A DNA stretch of 64,000 bases, taken from assembly GCA_965153455.1 (NCBI GenBank), contig OZ234494.1, positions 23,126,001 through 23,190,000 of the forward strand, written 5' to 3'. A program made the translations under genes and the position numbers. Below are positions 48,400 to 61,759 of this stretch, in pieces (position 1 is the first letter of the stretch; every line of letters begins with the position of its first letter). The notes beneath the pieces are model-generated. The model saw nothing but the letters and a program-made list of their open reading frames with translations, searched no databases and was not told where the DNA came from. This stretch comes from Sphagnum compactum. Taxonomy: Eukaryota; Bryophyta; Sphagnopsida; Sphagnales.

Positions 48400-49734
48400 A
48401 AAATTAAAACCACCAAATACCAAACCCTAAAAGCAACAACCAACTATTTTAAGGTTATGAAACCAATTGGTTGTTACTTTAGGGTTTGGGGCACTTTTTG
48501 TGTCGTGGAAAAAAATTTATGTGAAATCTTGTATTGAAAATGAGTAGCTAGTAGGACCTACCCTCCTTACAACTTGAAAAAAACATCTTGCAATTGTGGG
48601 GGCAAACCCTAACCCTAATCACGATGGGTTGCTCCTTGGGTACCCTAAACCCTAACCCTACTAGCCACTGTATATTCATTGCATTAAAAACCTGGAAGAA
48701 ACCCAATTTGGGTACTCAGAGAATGCAATCAATAGTGAGTAGCCAAAATAATTGATCATATCAATTGGCTTGTGGAAAACTAAGAGGAAGAACGACTTGA
48801 AGATGTTGAAGAAGAGTGATGGTCATGTTGATATGGTAATTATTTTAAAAGCATGAAACAAATGAGTTTTTTATCAACTCTTTTATTGGCTATGCCCATA
48901 GGAATAAGAGCTTCCATATCAGTGTATGGAGGGGGACATGTTTCATACAAGTTGCATGAAACATTTCCCCCTCCACGAGTCATTACACATTACACAATGA
49001 GTTGTTACATTACACATTATGCAATGAGTTTACTGTAACATTAGTGTGGCTTGTGCTGTTGAACACATTTTGTAACCTCATCTTACAAAATATTACTTAT
49101 ATGTTTATATATAGTATATACCTTTGTCTTGGGTGAACCAGCTAAAGATAAATATGACGTCTTTTAGTGCATCATGCGAAAAGCCTACATGTTACAAAAG
49201 TTGTAATCCCAATTGCTACGGTGCTAAAACTTGATGTAACATGCTACATGGATGGTGGTGCATGGTAAAAGATTCTAAGTGGAATTGATAGAGTGATATA
49301 ACACATCATTATAAACTCCAACTTTTGATGCCATAACAGAGTCCCAACAGTCCTTGCAATTACTGAATTCCATGTTACATTTGGTCCTTGCCAATTTTGC
49401 CGTACCAATAACACTGAAGACTCTACACTACCTCCTGTGAAATGTAATGGCTTTTAATCTGCACTACTGCAGTCCTTTGGCGCAAACCATATACAAAACT
49501 TTAACGACCAGAAAAACCTACAACACCATTCTATTGTTGTGTAAACCATGATACAAAAATATCAGAACAATAGATGTACTTGGGGGGTGAAATTGCCGGA
49601 TCTGATGTACACATACTCCTGTTGGTTTTTGACTTTCTCAAGTAATACCAACCAGTCTAGCATATTACAAGGATTAAAAACATTGGAAAAACCCAAACTT
49701 TTACCTGCAATAATTGGGAAGTTCCTTCCTTCCC
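48400..49734. other. Intergenic, with short telomere-like runs near 48,600-48,660
   Basis: AACCCTAACCCTAA (48,604-48,617) and ACCCTAAACCCTAACCCTAC (48,641-48,660) are very short interstitial matches to the CCCTAAA plant telomere repeat. Further on, ATTACACATTACACAATGAG repeats once (48,982-49,026). No gene. Confidence 0.5.
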
Positions 49735-52700
49735 TCAAGCATAACTTCCTTTACCATATCTTGCTCTTTTATAGCGCATGTTCCGTCTACGAATGTACAG
49801 CATCCAGAGAAGAATGGAGAGCATTGATCCAACCGATATTATGACCAATCCCACCCAAACCCACTTTGTGTCCGTGCGCATCCGATGACAATGCTGGGTT
49901 TGAATGGCTGTAAAGGTGTTGCGCACTGTTTGGCAATCTTCCAAGTCTACCAGGAATGGACTGTATTGTTCAAGTCCATAGGAGACATTTGTAGCCGCAG
50001 CTAGCTGGTTGTAAAGGTCCTGTGTGAGCCTTCCTGGACCAGAACAAATTCCATTGATTGATGGACAGATGAAGTGAGACCATGCCTGCAAACATCAGAA
50101 CAGCAGCAAAACACATGTCAGAGAACCCTTCTCCTTTGACAACCTAATTTTTCTCTGCAATGGAAAACGACATGAGAAAGTTTTGACTACAGTAGAACTT
50201 TCAGCTGCTTGATAGTTTGTAAATCTCTTTTGGTGGCAATGGTATCAATGTGTTTATAATTTGCTTGACCTAATTATTGTCACTGTAGGTGGAGGAGTTG
50301 TGGAACCCTGGATGAGCAAGGTTACACTAAATGATCCACAAAAGTCCACTTTTGTGGATAACTTTCACTCACCTGTGGTGCAGTAGCAAAGGTGAGGGAG
50401 CCAGCTGGACAGGCTTGATCAGGATAGTTTGGTGCAGCTCCATAAGGGTTGCAAAGAGTAGGCACTGCAGGCCCAGATTGGTTGTAGAAAAGGGGAGGTC
50501 CAGCCAGCTGATTGTTGTTGTTGGCAACAATGGTAATTGCCAAATCAACATTTGAAGCTATGGTACTCACAATTGCCTTGCTCTGCAGTAATGTGTTTGC
50601 TCCTGTTTGCGGATCAACACAAGGCAAGATTGCATCTAATGTTGTTTTGGCATATGGGTGGGCTACCCACTCCTGCATTGCAACACATGTATCGCCAATT
50701 GCACTGCAGCCAAGAAAACCCTCTCCATTGGTACTGAATAACTCCAGAAAAAGCTGAAATATAGAGAATCAAAATACCAAATTGGAGCTTACTTGTTGAG
50801 AAGGATGAAGACACCACATAGAATCCACGTCCCCACCACCAAGACCCAGCCAACCACCACTAGGCTGTCACAAAAACATAAAAGTGAGTGTTTGCTGTGA
50901 TCACCTCTGAGCATTTTGTGGCTAATCAAATCAACAAAGAAAAACAGCTCTTCATAGATTAAATCTGGAACCATAATCAGGGTATCACTGACAGATTTAA
51001 TCAAAAGAAATGGAAACTTACAAATAAACAATGGGACGAACTCCACAGGCTGCAAACACTGCAAATAAAAAGAATGAAGCATAGCGACTCATTGTCAGGC
51101 ACATCTTTCTACATCAAGCTAAATATTCACACAACATCCTCATCACCAAAAGAAAAGTCACCAACAGCCTTGAGCTTCTGTAAATTGCCAACTTGGTTAG
51201 TGGTTGGACAGGTCAAAACATTTCTACTTGAACAAAGTGAGAAGCATGGCAAGCAGTAGTCTCAGCAGCTGATAGTTAGTAAGGTCAAGAAGCTTAAAAG
51301 AAGAACAGAGACTTACAAAGGCCAAGAAGGACAAGGAGTAACATTACTCCAGAAACAATGATGAGGGCAAGTTGACTGCAAAAAGAAAGAGGCACATTAT
51401 CAACATCCGGCACAGATGAGATGTCTGTCCATGTGGTAAAAGATCTCAAAACATTTTCAAAAAGAAAAATCAAAGAACAAGGGGCACATATATACATGCG
51501 ATTGATAGTCTTGCGAATATTCGCAGCATTGGAGCGTGTCCGATTCTGGAGGCTATCAGCAGCTTGACCAATCTTCGTGTTGAGCTGCTGAATGTTTTGC
51601 TTGGTATCACTGGGCACACCATAGCTTTCAACATCAATAGCACTCGCCTGTGATAGATATGCTGACACATTGTGCAGCCCCTGCACAGTTGTGTTTGCCT
51701 GACTCACAACATCATCAAGTGTTGAAGAAAGCTCCTTGTGAAACTTCTGTTGTCCTGAAAATAGGGCATAACATCCACCACTGCATCCACACCACAGTAC
51801 AGTACTAGATTAGCATTATCCAGCAACTAAGCTTACAGGCTGCTGCTACTTTCATGAGTATATATGTCAGTTTCCATATGTGTTCCAAGGTTTACAATTC
51901 AATCTAAAGGATGATTTGGAGATGGATTCAGGAGAAACTTACATTGCAAGTGCAGTGAAGAGAAGAAGTAGAAGGAGTGGGATGTAAAAGCCAAGAGGTC
52001 CATGATCATGCTCGCGCTTTATGTGGTTTGGACAGCAGCAGAAAAAGCAGGAGAGCATGAGAAGTGCAAACAGACCGAGTGCAAACCACAGCAATGCAAG
52101 CAGGAATCCCGGTAATCCTGTGAACCCCACTGACTGCCAACACGAAAGCAAATAGCGTTAGAATCTTGTTGTTGCTTTACATTTATACTCTAAGCTCTCT
52201 GACAGCTTCTTCGCAACAGCGCAATGGCAGCTTTTGGAGACCAAGAAAATCGAGAGGAAAGAGTGTGAGAGTATACTTACGGCCCAGTAGCTTTGGTTGC
52301 GGATGTCCCAGCCGCCATGGTAGCGATAGAAGCCATTCAAAGGATCAGGCCTATCTGTGCGCGCTGCCGCGAGTATCAAAGATCCATTTGAAGTTGGAAC
52401 TATATCATTCTGCTGCAGTAAAGCTCGTCCAGACCTCGTTGAAAGTTGCTCATTCTGCCTCCCTGAAACAGAAGAAGCCGGTTAGATCGTTAGCTCCTCT
52501 GTTCTTCAGGCACATCGAGTCATGCGCCTTCATTGCCAAGAGAAACATGTCTTAGGGACAGTAGAAAGAACCACCGCAACTCGTAGCTTGCCTACTTCTT
52601 TGCCGTGGACTCATCAGGAGCTTCCTAATTTTGCTTTCGAAGAAACATCAACAAGACCAAGATCTTCTGCACATCGAACAGGCGGTAGTGCTTCCTAAAA

Positions 52701-52892
52701 TGAAGATTTCGCTTACAACGACGTACCTGACAATAACGAAGCGAAATGCATGTCGTCTTCTGTCGTCTTCTGGACCGTGGAGTCCGCCGATACAGCCAAT
52801 GCGATTGTCTGCGCCACAATGCAGAGGACGAGAAGCACTTGCAAGCTCTGAGCGAGTAATGAGGCAGCTCTGAAGCCGCCATCGGATCCCAT
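49735..52892 (-). CDS. Multipass plasma-membrane-type protein (Arabidopsis At2g12400-like family)
   Basis: Nine exons on the minus strand: 52892-52727, 52462-52281, 52133-51943, 51780-51496, 51375-51317, 51058-51022, 50864-50793, 50703-50373, 50085-49735; phases agree and give 557 aa. An N-terminal hydrophobic segment (LLAQSLQVLLVLCIVAQTIA) looks like a signal peptide. Then come YRYHGGWDIRNQSYWA, two membrane helices flanking a CFFCCC cluster, a long extracellular-type loop with N-glycosylation sites (QANTTV, HNVSAY), two further helices (LALIIVSGVMLLLVLLGLLF and VVVGWVLVVGTWILCGVFIL), a Cys-rich loop (DTCVAMQEWVAHP, LPCVD, FYNQSGP, LCNP) and a last helix (WVWVGLVIISVGSMLSILLW). The topology and conserved cysteines match a plant family loosely compared with tweety proteins; its role is not established. 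The start ATG (52892) is the first in frame. Confidence 0.85.
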
Positions 52893-53320
52893 AATGGTTT
52901 GACAGTTTCCTCAGAGTTATCACAACCGCGACAAACGCACACAACACTAGTCCTCAGCAAACATGCATACAGGAAAACAGCACAGCAGAGTAACAGCAAA
53001 GTCGAAGCTCGCTCTTTCACTCCCTTGTACGCAAAATCACTTAAAAAAAACAGAAAGATCGGGAAAAATATATACAACAACACGCAGACATATAGCGTCA
53101 ATTTCGACTTTCCAGACAAACCAAAAACTGGAGTAGAAATGTTTTGCAACGGATTTTTAAAGCGCTGCAACTCGTCGCCAAGTTCACGAGAAGAAGCAAC
53201 TCGAGCGCGCGGGCTGCAATGACGAGGTCGCGGCGAGATTATACCCTGCGGGTTTCTCGGCGACTGGCCGGTTGGTAGGTACCCGGACGGTTTCTTCACT
53301 CCACCTGAGGCCGCCTAAGT
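52893..53320 (-). promoter_or_regulatory. Upstream region of the multipass membrane gene
   Basis: Non-repetitive sequence with gene-like composition directly upstream of the start codon, probably leader and core promoter. It ends where GGTACC-containing repeats begin. No element can be assigned precisely. Confidence 0.3.
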
Positions 53321-53330
53321 AGGGGGTAAG

Positions 53331-53710
53331 AGCGGGTACCAGAAGGGGAAATTGCTGTAAAAAGTCAGCCAGCGGGTACCAGAGGGGTAATAGCTACTGT
53401 CAAGCAGCTTGTTTTCCCTTTAATTGGCGAAATTTGACAAAAAGTCAAATCAAAAACTAAAAATTCAATACAAAAACTTGCAATCGTCCTTAGGAATATT
53501 TTGCCAACTCTGGCTGTATTCAAAATATGAACTACAAATCTTTAATCATCCTTTTATATTTCTTGGCTACATTATTGAAAACCAATTATTGAAAATATGG
53601 CGATTTTAACTTCTACTTTTCTCACATCTGGAAATTGAAAACCTCACAAAACCGATCACCGCTTTGGCCACAAACAAAAAATTCCTCAAAAACAAAAGCA
53701 CTGCTGCCAA

Positions 53711-53741
<31 letters not shown>

Positions 53742-53850
53742 CGGGTACCAGAAGGGCAGAGACTACTGGCAAGAGCCAACCAGCGGGTACCAGCATGGCA
53801 GAAACTACTGGCGAGAGCCACCCACCGGGTACCAGAAGGGTAGACGAGTG
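53331..53850. repeat. GGGTACCAGAAGG minisatellite copies and (GCCA)n tract
   Basis: AGCGGGTACCAGAAGG-like units at about 53,331, 53,371, 53,740, 53,782 and 53,825; the last three are 43 bp apart (followed by GACTACTGGCAAGAGCCAAC-type sequence) and are preceded by a (GCCA)7 run at 53,712-53,739. A partial R2 element (53,440-53,615) separates the two groups. The plus-strand frame across it (YQKGRDYWQEPTSGYQHGRN) is repeat translation. Confidence 0.8.
53440..53615. mobile_element. Family R2 element, partial copy
   Basis: TTTTGCCAACTCTGGCTG, AAATATGAACTACAAATCTT, TTATATTTCTTGGCTAC and AATATGGCGATTTT align in order with an arm of the foldback element at 34,982 and with the remnant at 41,028. Confidence 0.5.
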
Positions 53851-53997
53851 GCCAAGACCCCAAAACCGAGAGCCAGGTGGCTATTTTCCATTCGCAGTTG
53901 CTCCCGTCGCGTTGTCAAAACCGTGGGGACACGTTTTAATGCACAACGTTATGACACCTGGCAAGCAGAAACTGGTCGTCACAGAAATTGGACCTAA

Positions 53998-56494
53998 GCG
54001 GGCCAAGATAAATTCACACGTGGCATTCTATTTACGGGTAGTTGGAGTCTGTAAAGATGCGCCGCCGGCCGAAATACCCAAAAACCAAACGAACCACGAG
54101 GCACCCCGGCCACCCCCCTCCCCCCCAAAAAAACACTGTTTTAAAGAGGAAAAAAAGCATATCCTAAATCGGACGTTGACGACTTGACCGTTGCCGCTGC
54201 ACAGGACACATACCCCACGTAAATTAGCCCTAAGAACGGAACTTTAACCAAAAGTCAACGGGAGTCGCTGGAGAGGGAATGATGTGTGGAAAAAGAGTGT
54301 TTTGGGATTTTGACGACGATGACGAGAAGTCAACGTAGGTATGATGATTTTTGTGTGCGAGGTTTTAGGGTTTTGGAGGTGTTAGATGTTGCAACATTGG
54401 AAAGTTTTAGGGTTTGGAGTTGAATGCCATAGGTGCTCCCAAACTTTCCCCTTTCTTTTTCTCTTTTTCACGAGAAATCTAACTATATATTTGCATCTTG
54501 AACATGTGATTCTTGAACTTTTTAAATTTTATTTTGGTGTTTCAATGTGTGTGGCAAGCTATTTGGTTGTTGTTGCATCATCTTGTTTGCTCACTTCCTT
54601 AGGTACTACTTAGCGAAAAATAAGGAAGGTTTCACATTATTTCATAATCCAACTAACATAAATAGAATATGCAACACTAGAGTTTCTGCATTAGAAAGAT
54701 GTAAACGATACATGATGATCATCAATGTTCAATATTCCAAGAACGACTACATTCATATTAACCCTAAATTCTTGGGTTTCCAAGAATTAGATCTCTCTAA
54801 CCTCACTTTTTTGAGTTCAACATATCATGACTTTGTATTTCATTTTCACAAACCCATCGATTACCATATAGACAATAATTATTCCTAAACCATAATACAC
54901 AAATAAAAAAACTTAAACAATTTTTGCATTCAAAAACTCAATGCTTTGATTAATTTAGCACACACACACACAAATGCATAACAAAGAAAGCATTTAGAAC
55001 ACCTCACAATCAACTCGAAGAGTTTGACAAGGAATATTCAATGCCCCTCAACAAACCCCACCAAAATATAACTTGCTACAGAAACCTCATGCGCCTTTGG
55101 AGTTCCCAAAAACCTAGGTGCTTTCTCTTTTTAAACAACAAATCGATAAACAACACAAGACAACAAACTCCCACAATGGTGAAACATTTCAAGACTACTT
55201 TTAAGATCCTTGAAGCTTTTCATCATTTTCCTATCATCAACCCATATCTCCTACAACAATGCATTCTTCCTAAGGAAATACATAGTGCAACGAAAAACTA
55301 CTACTTTTCTAGGATGTGACTCGTGTTTCATTGATTCTCCAGACAACCTACATTAAAGCTCAAACTACCATTCCAAACCCACAATTCAACCCATTGCAAC
55401 TTAGTTATGTCTATGTAGTCTTTGAAACAATCACAACCTTTATTTTCAACTTGAGCTCCATATATTAATAAATGCAAATAGGAGAAAGCAACAACACCAT
55501 AAAAGATGCACCCAAAGAGAGCATCCCACAATATAGAGAACATTATTGAAAGTAAACTTAACCTTGTTCATAAAAAACGAGAAACAAAAATCATGAAAAA
55601 AACTACAAAAAAATCTAATTTCATTTCACATCACCATCAACTGCCTAAAAGTTTTATCATGTTCAAACTTTCGATAGCTAATAACATTGTTCCATCAATC
55701 TAAGGTTTCATCCCATGTTTTTTCATCACACTATTATGAGTCATTACCTTGTGAAATTAATTCTTGTTTGGTATATGATTTCTTAAATCCAACTCATCTT
55801 TCATTTTGAAGTGGGAGATAGATGTGTCGACTATGCTTGTATTGAAATATTTGTTCTTTTGAATGTGTTTTTTTAATAAATGTATTCACTATGCATGAAT
55901 TGAAATATTTGTTTTGTTAAATGTGTTTTTTTTTTTGCATGGCAAATCATGGAATATCATGTTTCAAGTGGATTGAAATATTTGTTCCTTTGTTTTTGCA
56001 CTCGTTGGTGTGTAATATGTTGTGGTTGTATTATATTATGAATGAAGTAAAACATTGTTCTTCTATCAATGTATTTCTTTGTGTTTGATCAAGTGTTGTG
56101 TATTCTATTGTGAATGGTTTGAAGTATTTGTTCTTTTATTTGTGCATTTTTTTGTGTGTGGTAAAGTTGTGATATCTCACATTGTGAGATTCATTTGTAT
56201 TACAATTTTGACTTATTTCATAAGCAGTTAAGTTGATTTATTGTTTCAAATGTATAGTATAGCAGAGCAGACTGCAGAATAGACAAAGTAGATAGTTGTA
56301 TAGATTAATCAGATTTTTGAATCACAGGATCAAAAATAGCAAAACATTGAACTTTCTTAACACATTTTTGATCTAGAATTTCAGGATCTAATTCATAGTA
56401 CGAGTGGGGTAATGTTAAGGGAACAATTACTTGCGATAATTATTAGTTAGTATTTTTTATTTACTTAATTATTATTTTAGGAATTACTAACTAA
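53998..56494. other. Intergenic A+T-rich region
   Basis: No gene recognised. Several open frames of 60-110 codons (for example 54,547-54,888 plus, 55,328-55,543 minus) have no family resemblance and A+T-driven composition. Repeated phrases such as TTGAAATATTTGTTC at 55,838-56,130 form a loose repeat. Confidence 0.45.
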
Positions 56495-59400
56495 CACTAA
56501 AAAAAAAAGGCCAATATGTGACCAACACATTTACAACTACTTGCGACTATTTGATTTTTACAACTAAATATTTGCCCTTTGCAACTAGTGTGACATCATG
56601 TTAACATCAACCAAATCACCTATAACTAACTTGCAACTAATTTGTGACTAAATTTGTTTACATTTATATATGGGTTGAATTTATCAACCAATAATAACCA
56701 TATAAAATAACATTAGTCGCAAGCGAAGTGGTGTTTAGTCACAATCAACATATGTTTATATACATCAATTATAATAATTATTTGATTTATGATTAACCTT
56801 AATATTCATATTATTTTTATTGTAATTAAAGTCACTGATATGATTATTTTAATTATATTAATTTCATTACATTAAATTACTTATAATTTCAAATGAATTA
56901 AATATATTCCAACATAGATAATTGTACTAAATATTTTTATATTTTTAATAACAATAAAATTAAAATAATTATTATATAATTATTATAAATCATAACAATT
57001 ACTTTATAATGTACACATAATTTATAATTCAGCTTAATTATTCATAATTTTAACTTTTAATATTTTAAAAATTAAAATATTTCCACTATAATTACATGAT
57101 TTAATATAATTTTGATAATTGTAAGAATTACATTCAAGTATATTAGAATATTTAATTATGTATTTACAATATATAATTATTATTACGTCATAAAATTTAA
57201 AAATAATCTTACTGAAAATTTAAAACATTTATAATAAATTATTTTAGTTATTATTCATTACTGTTTATGTAAAAATGAATAAATAATATTATAACATAAT
57301 TTTTCACATTAATTAAAATGATTGTTCCCAATCAAAAATAATAATTATTGTATTTACAACATCTATGTTTTAATAATTTAAAAAAAAATCGTATCCTAAT
57401 TGAGAAGTTATGTCCTATAATTAAGATTTTTATTTCAAAATTTTATACTAATCTTAAAATAATGAGCGAAGTTGCTGTAATTACTATATTTAAAAACAAA
57501 AATACACTAAAATAATTGTATGTCTTACTCATTATTTACTTATTTACAGTAAATTGTTAATATAAAAACATAAAATATAATAATAATAATTCTATAGTGA
57601 CATAAAATCATTGCAATTACTTAATTTATTTGTCAGTTAGAATTAGAATACTTGGATAATTAATTTGTAGTTTATAAATTTCTTTCTTATTCAAGTTTCT
57701 AGAATAATCATAGTTTAATTAAAATAATTAATGTTATAACCATAACTACATGGATGTTAATATAATAAATTAAAATATTTATTTCCTTTAATTAGTTGTT
57801 CAAAATATATCACTTTTATAAATAGTTTTAAATAGTTATATTTATTAATTATAAGCTACACTAAATAGTTATTGTTGCAACATAAGTTTTTATATTATCA
57901 CAGTAAAATAAGTCAATTACTGTAATTAATGTTACATTACTTTAAAATCATTATAATTATTTCATATAAGAATTAATTATAGTAATTTCATAATTATTTT
58001 CTAATTGAACATAATTATTCACAATCTGTAATTTATAACTTTAAATCTGAATTAAAATTTTGGAAATTTATAATGTAGTTAAAAAACTTTATTGTAATGA
58101 TTATAAGTGCAGGAATTATTATACAGTAATTTATTTTTAATAAATGAAATCTGTAAATACTTAACTATGATAAGTATTTTTACAGTAATTAAAAAATATT
58201 AAAAAATATTTATTGTATTATTATATTTATAGTTATTAATTACCAATGGAAAAAAATAATTATTCCTCAGATAAATTTTTAATGATAAATTTATTTATAT
58301 AATAATTATAGTAATTATTTTAATGTTACTTTTAAAATAAATCATTTTTGTAGGAATTTTTTTCTATAATATTTAATATTTCATTATTTTTAGTTTGAAA
58401 ATAAATATTTATAATAGTCATTTTGAAGTATAATAATTAAAGTATTTTTACATTAATTATATTATCTATAATTCGACCAAAGTGAAAAAAATAAAGAAAC
58501 ATTTGTAAATATTTAAGTTATTTATTTCTATGAGTTATGTATTAACAAATTGTGAATAGTTAGATAGCTAGTTAGTGAAATATTAAGAAGTTATTAATTG
58601 TTTAAATAGTTGATAATGAATACTTAATATTTGTATCGTATAATTTATATTTTAAATATATGTTAAATTTAATCATTATTAATTAATTGATTATCGAAAT
58701 ATCTAGTGAACCATGTACTTGAATTGTTTAGAAATATAAAAACTAGGAAAAAAAGGCATGAAGAAAGTTTTGAAGTTGCAACTTAGTTTGTGAAGAAGTT
58801 GCAACTTCAAAAACTTATCCCATATTGTTTATTTTCCATTCCTAATTTGAACATTATAAACAAGGGGTGTGGTCATCCAATTTCACATTAAAAAATGTGT
58901 GCACATGGGATGAACCATTCAAAAGGCTTAACCCAAAACAAAAAGAAAAATTATGCACAATTTTAAACTACCCACCCCCCCCAACCTATTGATTTACCTA
59001 ATTAAGTAAGTGCCTAGTTTGACCTACCCACCTAGGTTGACCTATGTACCTACCTACTTAAGTATTTAACCTAGAAAGGTAAGACCTACCTACTTACCTT
59101 TTTACCTAAGTAGGTAGGTAGGTATTTAGCCTAAGTTTGTAAGCACTTACTTGTGTACCTACCTAGGTACCTACCAACCTAATATCAATATTTTATATTA
59201 AATTCATTTTTAAATGCCATGTGACAAAATTACATTGGATCACGTGTCGTAATATAAATCATCCAAGCATGTGAATTGAACATCCCAGATTATATCAAAA
59301 TAATAATAATAATAATTTTAAATAATTAAATATTAGGACATGTAGCAACACATCATTTGCCTTCAATAGTGACCAAAATAGTCACATCTTAGTCACGTGA

Positions 59401-59596
59401 CAATAGGTATACAATGGAATCAAAGGATGAACTTGTATTTGTTGACTTTTTTGTTCATCCAATACCCTTTATTGTTTGTGATTAACATCACATGTGACTT
59501 GTTGAAGGTGACTAAGGGGATTTTAATCGCAAATGTTGCTTGCAGTTACAATTTAATTGCAGAAACTAATCGAAAAAAGGTGTTTATCTTCTAGTG
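56495..59596. mobile_element. Possible non-autonomous CACTA (En/Spm-like) element
   Basis: The left edge reads CACTAAAAAAAAAAGGCC and the right edge, read on the other strand, CACTAGAAGATAAACACC, giving a CACTA...TAGTG frame of 3,102 bp. Short subterminal motifs recur near both ends (TTGCGACTA, TAGTCGCAAG, GTGACTAA, AATCGCAAATG), as is typical of CACTA elements. The flanks TAA and TAG match at two of three expected target-duplication bases. The core (56,750-58,750) is almost pure A and T with no reading frame. Apart from CACTA the terminal similarity is modest, so the ends may be coincidental. Confidence 0.45.
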
Positions 59597-61759
59597 TAGA
59601 TTACATAATTTTAATCACCATTTGATTTCGAATAGAACATAAGAGTACTTTTTTTTAGGTACATATTTTAAAGAAGAGAAATAAATAAGAGACCATTGTA
59701 TCGTTCTAGAACATGGAGTTTTCATGCCATGAGGGCATATGTCTAGACACCTAACCACTCAAGCCATGGTGGAGAGGTAGGGACAGCAAGCAAATTGGTG
59801 AATTCTTATTTGCATTATCCTTGCCACATTTCCAACACAAGTGTTATCATGTTGGTGGCCAAATGGTAAACTTGTTTTCCATCACTTAACTTCTTTGGTT
59901 CAAAGCCATCATGACTGATGTGTTTGAAGCATGTAAGCACCCCCTATCATGTTTGCAATAGTACAAGTTGTGAAAATGGCACACATGGTGTAGGAAAATG
60001 AATTGGGATGGTCCCCAACCCTAGTTAAAATAAATGCAGATTTGTTGAAACAAAAAGGGATTGCCAAACTTGGGGCTTCAACACAACTTGAAGGTGTTGC
60101 TTTTCCTTCTATGAACATGGTAAGGAAATTCCACAAAATTTGACCTATTATTGATGTTTATAATTGATTTGGACTTTAGGCAACAAATAAAAATTAATCT
60201 TGAAGGCTAGGGCATGGAATTAAATGTTGGGCCACCTAATCTAGTATAAGCACATGTGAAATTAATTTTAAGATTGCATGTTCATGATTTTTGTGAATAA
60301 TAGTGAGCATGGAGCCTTGTGGGAACTAGAGGTAAACTGCCATTTCATTATTTTTAAAATTTGTGTGTTGAATGTTGACATTGGTGTTTTTCAATACAGA
60401 CATGGCCAATTAATAAGCCTTTTGGAGTATCACCATGCACGCCAAATGGGAGTGATATAACTAATTGGAATCACATGCTTGCAACATTGAACGGATCGGT
60501 GGCTTAGGTGGTTGCTACTATGACCAAGAACATTGCCCCTATAGTAATTGTGGAAGGTATAAAAAATGAAGAACTTGCGAATGTGCATGATGCAAACCAC
60601 AAGAATGGAACCCATTGACCTTGACAAAACTTTTGAAGGTGGTACATTCCTAGTAGTAAATAGACATGAATCTGTGACTAGTCATGGATATCCATTGCGC
60701 ACTTTAAGAACAAAACTTTCAATCCGCAAAAGTGCCATATTGCAATACTTTCCTATGTCTTTAGTGCACCCAATAGCTATACATGGAGTCTTAGTGGGGT
60801 TCTTTCCATTTAAATTGTGCACTAGTGGGCATTATGCCAATGTTGGTATGCGATTTGGTCCTTTTATTGGCACCATGTTAAAAATGCCAAGCTCAATAAG
60901 GTTTACTTTGTTATCTTGACCCCATAGATGAATTATTATGTAACCTTCCCTTCCCATTTGTTGGTAGAGATCTATTATTCAAGGGATTAAACTCCACATG
61001 TTGGCATTTGTAATGATTATGGCCTAACATGGTTTTATTTATTATGCATGTAGGAGGAAGGAAATGCCCTGGCCAATTATAAATCAATTTTTGAAGTTGC
61101 CCCCTCTATTCAATAGGAAGCCTTGGTTGATGGGTCCTAAGAGTAGACAAGTTGTTTGTTGCCCTACCCTTTCTTTTGATTGACGTAGAACTTATTTAGA
61201 AAGGATATATATATATATATATATAATAATATTATTATTAATTAAAGTGCCTTTTGGTTAGTATATAAATGAGTGTTTATGACCTTTGAAAACACCTTCA
61301 CTTGAGGGGAACAAGTTGTAGTATGAATGCAAAGTTTTATGGAATAAAATTGTGAAGGGAATTGAGATTTTAGTCTTCAAAATTTTGGCATAATTTATAA
61401 TTGTGTGAAATCCATGGTAGGAAATGGTGTGGCACAATAGTTACACATAAAAAATAGAAAGGTGAAAGGATAATTGTGTAAACCAGAACATAAATTTCCA
61501 TAGTTATGTAATAAACATACATAATTTCGGTCTTATACCCGCTTATTGGTCTACAGGTCCACTTTCGGTTCTTTTAATTCTACTAATGTTTGAATATGCA
61601 TAAATTATGTTTTAAAACATGCCTTATATGAATTGGTCATCGTTCATCATCTTTTCGAACTAATTAGAAATGGTTCTAAATGGAATAGGCCCTACCAATT
61701 GTGTTTTAGATTTATTTTTATTTGTTCAACGACTAATGTCACAACCATAAGTTCAAGTA
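59597..61759. other. Intergenic, no recognised gene
   Basis: Contains a plus-strand frame of 117 codons (60,566-60,919) and other short open blocks (ADLLKQKGIAKLGASTQLEG near 60,036; TKNIAPIVIVEG near 60,520) in different frames. They read like pieces of a decayed coding sequence, but I cannot identify or join them. A (TA)n tract sits at 61,208-61,226. Confidence 0.35.
59701..59766 (-). repeat. Possible SINE/tRNA-like Pol III box pair
   Basis: On the minus strand TGGCTTGAGTGGTTAG (59,766-59,751) fits an A box and GTTCTAGAACG (59,712-59,702) resembles a B box about 40 bp downstream. The sequence between does not fold as a complete tRNA. This could be a tRNA-derived SINE head or chance. Confidence 0.25.

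Noticed and set aside
48604-48660. Possible interstitial telomere array
   Set aside because: Only a few CCCTAA/CCCTAAA words; too short and irregular to be a telomeric block.
53635-53997. 120-codon plus-strand frame with repeated GYQKGR motifs
   Set aside because: It is the translation of the GGGTACCAGAAGG minisatellite and the GCCA tract; no splice signals or family resemblance.
59701-59770. Complete tRNA gene
   Set aside because: The acceptor stem and anticodon arm do not pair; only box-like motifs are present.
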